From Bacteroidales bacterium UBA1725 (GTDB taxonomy: Bacteria > Bacteroidota > Bacteroidia > Bacteroidales > UBA932), in assembly GCA_002315815.1 (NCBI GenBank), contig DCIN01000038.1:1-8678 (forward strand): a stretch of 8,678 nucleotides of DNA, written 5' to 3'. Both the position numbers and the translations under genes were made by a program. Positions 5,555 to 8,678 of the stretch are shown here, piece by piece. The stretch's first letter is position 1, and each line of letters starts with the position of its first letter. Below the pieces are notes generated by a model. The model saw only the letters and a program-made list of their open reading frames with translations. It ran no database searches and was not told the DNA's origin.

Positions 5555-6925
5555 ATGGAAAATAAATTGTACATACTTGCATCGGCAACTCTGCTGATAT
5601 CGGCACTCTTTTCCGCCCCGGGATGTACTGGATCCCAGTCCGGAGAAGGAAAAAGAACTGTTCACGAAGAAGGTGACGGAACGGCAAGCTCCACGTTCTG
5701 CGGGAGCGTGGACTATGACAGCCACTTTACCAGAGAACGTCTGAGAATGGATTTTGTGCTTGCCGGAGACAAAGACAGGCAGTACGCATTCCTCGATGAA
5801 CTCCACAGGGAGAGTTTCTGGGTCGGATCTCCCTCCGGGCTCATAGACACATTTGGCTACGGACAGTATTTTCTTGAAATTTTTCATAAGGATTCGCTGA
5901 TATTCTCCCACGGTTTCTCCACACTTTTCGAGGAATGGAGAACCACGGCTGAAGCCGCCTCCACTCCCAAGGCTGCAAGCCAATCTCTCTGGATGCCCTT
6001 CCCGAAAGACACGGTTACTGTCGTACTGTATCAGAGAATACGCAGTACAGGAATGTTCCAGCCGTTCTATGAATGTGAAGTCAATCCCTCTGACAGACAC
6101 ATCATACCCGGGCCAGACAATGATTTCGTAGTTGATTGCCTGCAGTACAAAGGAGATCCTGCTCACAAAGTTGACCTCGTATTCGCAGGCGAGGCATATA
6201 CGCCGGAACAGTTGCCAAAACTGCGCAAAGATGCGGCAAGGATGATGGAATACCTGTTCACTATGGAGCCTTACGCATCCAGAAGAGACGACTTCAATGT
6301 CTGGCTCGTGGAAAGCACGTCAGAAGATGGAGGTGTGGACATACCCAACTGGGGGCAATGGAAGCGCACTGTGATGGATTCCAGTTTTGACACCTTCTAT
6401 GAAGACCGCTATCTCACTATTATGAACCACAAGAAGATGGCATCAGTCCTGTCCGGAGTTGCCTTTGACACTGCTTTCATTCTGGCCAACGAGACCAAGT
6501 ACGGGGGCGGAGGGATATACAATTCCTACGCGATGGGTACGTCTGACAATAAGTTGTCGGAAGTGGTGTTCATACACGAATTCGGACACAGTTTCGCAGG
6601 ACTCGGAGACGAATACTACACTTCGGATGTTGCCTATCAGGATTACTATCCTGTGGGAGTTGAACCTTGGGAACCCAACATCACCACTCTGGTGGATTTC
6701 TCTTCCAAATGGGCGGATATGGTGGAGGACGGTACTCCGGTTCCCACCCCCGATGACCCGGATCAATGGTACGGAGTGACCGGTGTGTTCGAAGGTGCAG
6801 GTTATATGGCAAAAGACTGCTACAGACCATTTTTCGAATGCAGGATGCTGAACAACACAGCTCCCTGCTTCTGTCCTGTCTGCCAGAGGGCCATTAACGC
6901 AATGATTGATTTCTATGTAAAGTGA
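5555..6925 (+). CDS. M64 family zinc metallopeptidase lipoprotein
   Basis: The product has 456 residues. The N-terminus is a lipoprotein signal (MENKLYILASATLLISALFS, then APGC, with C24 as the lipidation site). Residues about 45-190 form the N-terminal beta domain found before the protease in Bacteroidales M64 proteins (VDYDSHFTRERLRMDFVLAG at its start). The peptidase domain follows (about 205-455). Zinc ligands and catalytic residues are visible in HEFGHSFAGLGDEYY: H341, E342 (general base), H345 and D352. CFCPVCQRAI near the C-terminus is a cysteine cluster likely to be structural. The family includes IgA-cleaving enzymes of gut clostridia, but cleavage of IgA by Bacteroidales members is not established, so the substrate is unknown. 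It should sit on the cell envelope facing outward. The start is fixed by the signal peptide. The gene ends in a short tandem repeat and is followed 35 nt later by the PriA-like gene. Confidence 0.92.
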   Translation: MENKLYILASATLLISALFSAPGCTGSQSGEGKRTVHEEGDGTASSTFCGSVDYDSHFTRERLRMDFVLAGDKDRQYAFLDELHRESFWVGSPSGLIDTFGYGQYFLEIFHKDSLIFSHGFSTLFEEWRTTAEAASTPKAASQSLWMPFPKDTVTVVLYQRIRSTGMFQPFYECEVNPSDRHIIPGPDNDFVVDCLQYKGDPAHKVDLVFAGEAYTPEQLPKLRKDAARMMEYLFTMEPYASRRDDFNVWLVESTSEDGGVDIPNWGQWKRTVMDSSFDTFYEDRYLTIMNHKKMASVLSGVAFDTAFILANETKYGGGGIYNSYAMGTSDNKLSEVVFIHEFGHSFAGLGDEYYTSDVAYQDYYPVGVEPWEPNITTLVDFSSKWADMVEDGTPVPTPDDPDQWYGVTGVFEGAGYMAKDCYRPFFECRMLNNTAPCFCPVCQRAINAMIDFYVK

Positions 6926-6954
6926 ATCTGGAAGTGAATCTGGAAGTGAATCTG
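6921..6954. repeat. 12-nt tandem repeat across the M64 stop codon
   Basis: AGTGAATCTGGA occurs at 6921-6932 and 6933-6944, then ten bases of a third copy at 6945-6954. Each copy contains a TGA in the M64 frame (6923, 6935, 6947), and another TGA at 6959-6961 overlaps the next start codon. The gene therefore ends in four in-frame stops. Confidence 0.9.
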
Positions 6955-6960
6955 TAGCTG

Positions 6961-8658
6961 ATGTACTTTGCACAACTCATACTTCCACTCAGGCTCGAGT
7001 GGGAGCCCTGGTACTCCAGCGGGAAGGAACTAGTCCGCGGGATGCGTGTACGTGTCAGGTTTTCGGGTCGGGAGTACATCGCCGTAGTGCACCGATGCGC
7101 GAGTGAACCGGATCACTACTTGGACAGAGGCCATATTCTTCCGATTGAAGGTCCGGCGGAAGGAATGGCACCAATCTCAGAAAATGAACTCACCCTGTGG
7201 GAGTTCATTTCATCTTATTATCTGTGCAGCATCGGGGAGGTGTACAAAGCAGCCTGTCCGGGAATGAAGTCATCTGGAGGTCAGGGTACACACAGGCAGA
7301 TGGAGCGTTTGAAAAAGCGCATTGCCGCCCTTGATGCCGAAATCCTAAGAAGGAACGCATCGCCAAGAACAAAGCTTGAGATTACCCAAAGAATGATTGC
7401 CCTTCGGGACGGTCTTGCAAGGAGTTTTGAGAGTCTTGAGAGTTTTGGAAGTATTGGAAGACTTGCCGGCGAGGTCCCCGAAGGAATGGGCGACACTGGT
7501 GAAGAGACAGGAAACACTGATGAGAGGGCAGGAAACACTGATGAGAGGGCAGGAAACGTTTCAGGAAGCCCCGGCAGCTCTCGAAGTGTCAAGGTATCCG
7601 GACGACCGCTTCTTCTCGTCGGAACCGACAGAACCGAAGTATATGCCGATGCCATACGGAATTGCAACGGTGACTGCCTTGTCCTGACTCCTGACAGAGT
7701 TTCTGCAGTGCGTATGGAAAAAATGCTCTCTTCATTCTTTTCCTGCGTCATTCGGGCCGAGGCAGGTGCCGGCATCGCAAAGCGCAGGAATCTGGCCGGG
7801 AAACTACGCCACCCGGCAGAGAAGACAGTTGTGGTTGCTAACCGCAGCGGTATCTTTCTCCCTTTCTCAAATCTCGGTCTGGTAATAGTCGACGAGGAGC
7901 AGGATACATTCTACAAACAGGAAGACCCAGCCCCCAGATACAACGGCCGCGACTGTGCAGTGAAACTGGCATCCATCCACGGTGCATTGCTCATTCTCGG
8001 CAGCGCATCTCCGTCATTGGACAGCATATTCAATGTACTCTGCGGTAAGTATGAGCGCCGGGAAACCGGAACGGGTCAATCTGTCAGCGGTGCGACGGAA
8101 GTCATTGACATCCCTGCGGAAAGCAGAAAGAACGGTATGTCGGGGCTGTTTTCCAGAAAACTCATCGATGCAATCAACAACTACTCCGGCCCGGTTGTGC
8201 TGATACGTGGATGGGAAAATGCGGAGGAACTCTCGAATCAGTGTTCATTATGCCTGAACAGGGAAGTCTCGGTGATGCGCTACACCGAGGCCAGAGATGC
8301 GGATCTCTCCTCCAGTATGGTCGGCGTGATTCAAGCTGACGCCCTCGTCCGCAAGGATGATTTCAGAGCCGATGAGAAAGCGGCGCAGATTGTGTCGTCT
8401 CTATCGGCAAGATGCCGTTGCCTGATTATCCAGACCTGCTCCCCGGGAAGATTCTCCTCCCCGGGAAGTGTGGATGAAATGTTGGCGGAACGCCGGGAAT
8501 TCGGTTTTCCTCCGTTCACGAGAATGGTGGAAACCAGAACGAGGGACGGAAAAGTGGCGGAAGTGTTCTTCCTGCGGAAAGATTCCAGCCTGTCCGCGGA
8601 AAAGAAAATAATCGCAAGCGAATCGGCCGGTAAAATAATCGATGTTGATCCCCTTTAG
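6961..8658 (+). CDS. priA: PriA-like protein with degenerate helicase motifs
   Basis: This 565-residue protein matches primosomal protein N' at both ends. The N-terminal 3'-end-binding domain (1-100) carries YYLCSIGEVYKAA (87-99), as in Bacteroidota PriA, and the extreme C-terminus is DVDPL. In the helicase core DEEQDTFYKQEDPAPRYNGRD (311-331) and GSASPS (347-352) are clear relatives of DEEHDSSYKQ...PRYHARD and GSATPS. However, the Walker A motif is gone (VGTDRTEVY at 220-228 replaces GxTGSGKTEVY), DEEH is DEEQ, GRAGR of motif VI is replaced by SLSARCRC (480-487), and the zinc-binding insertion is reduced to one CxxC (428-431). The C-terminal domain is shortened internally. A low-complexity linker (about 155-210) contains a 21-nt repeat. 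Known: PriA reloads DnaB at stalled forks. Inferred: no ATPase or helicase activity, possibly a structural role. The open frame argues against an old pseudogene, although recent decay remains possible. Confidence 0.82.
   Translation: MYFAQLILPLRLEWEPWYSSGKELVRGMRVRVRFSGREYIAVVHRCASEPDHYLDRGHILPIEGPAEGMAPISENELTLWEFISSYYLCSIGEVYKAACPGMKSSGGQGTHRQMERLKKRIAALDAEILRRNASPRTKLEITQRMIALRDGLARSFESLESFGSIGRLAGEVPEGMGDTGEETGNTDERAGNTDERAGNVSGSPGSSRSVKVSGRPLLLVGTDRTEVYADAIRNCNGDCLVLTPDRVSAVRMEKMLSSFFSCVIRAEAGAGIAKRRNLAGKLRHPAEKTVVVANRSGIFLPFSNLGLVIVDEEQDTFYKQEDPAPRYNGRDCAVKLASIHGALLILGSASPSLDSIFNVLCGKYERRETGTGQSVSGATEVIDIPAESRKNGMSGLFSRKLIDAINNYSGPVVLIRGWENAEELSNQCSLCLNREVSVMRYTEARDADLSSSMVGVIQADALVRKDDFRADEKAAQIVSSLSARCRCLIIQTCSPGRFSSPGSVDEMLAERREFGFPPFTRMVETRTRDGKVAEVFFLRKDSSLSAEKKIIASESAGKIIDVDPL
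7495..7557. repeat. 21-nt tandem repeat in the PriA linker
   Basis: Three 21-nt units run from 7495 to 7557. The last two are identical and the first is diverged. They encode TGEETGN, TDERAGN and TDERAGN (residues 179-199) in the hydrophilic linker before the helicase-like core. The unit length keeps the frame. Confidence 0.88.
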
Positions 8659-8678
8659 TAAAGAGAAAAAAATAAGTT

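Noticed and set aside
5498..6166. Minus-strand 222-codon open frame opposite the M64 gene
   Set aside because: The plus strand has a clear lipoprotein signal and M64 domain across the same bases; the antisense product matches nothing recognisable.
6443..6973. Minus-strand 176-codon open frame opposite the M64 catalytic region
   Set aside because: It covers the HEFGH motif codons in antisense and has no support of its own.

Overview
The window looks like a Bacteroidales (phylum Bacteroidota) chromosome segment. Start codons lack strong Shine-Dalgarno sequences. Intergenic regions carry the Bacteroidota -7 consensus TAnnTTTG, once with a well-spaced -33 TTG. The protein set (M64 peptidase, TapB-like secreted protein, DUF362 ferredoxin-type protein, Bacteroidota-style PriA N-terminus) points the same way. 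The species cannot be told from the sequence.

Layout. (1) Positions 1-220 hold the left end of an IS200/IS605-family element on the minus strand. The start of a Y1/HUH transposase is readable but broken by a roughly 50-nt internal deletion, and two hairpins lie upstream of its start codon. (2) Positions 221-450 are non-coding. (3) Positions 451-1572 (+) encode a DUF362 protein with two 4Fe-4S motifs. It overlaps tail-to-tail with (4) an ATP-grasp ligase at 1559-2524 (-), whose coding sequence contains a nine-copy 9-nt repeat giving a Ser/Pro linker. (5) A compact divergent promoter region (2525-2621) separates the ligase from a three-gene plus-strand operon: a small outer-membrane beta-barrel (2622-3242), a cysteine-containing lipoprotein (3248-3850) and a CDF metal exporter (3837-4787). 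(6) The exporter overlaps tail-to-tail with a TapB-like exported protein (4754-5440, -). (7) A second divergent region (5441-5554) leads to an M64 metallopeptidase lipoprotein (5555-6925, +), followed by a PriA-like gene (6961-8658, +).

The most interesting object is the PriA-like protein. It keeps the Bacteroidota PriA N-terminus and the C-terminal DVDPL ending, but it has no Walker A motif, no GRAGR motif VI and almost none of the zinc-binding cysteines. It is about 565 residues instead of well over 700, yet the frame is fully open. It looks like a helicase-dead, pruned PriA, comparable in principle to the helicase-less PriA proteins known from Actinobacteria.

A second theme is that three short tandem repeats (9, 12 and 21 nt, all multiples of three) lie in or against coding sequences within 8.7 kb. 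No complete novel defence or mobile system was recognised.
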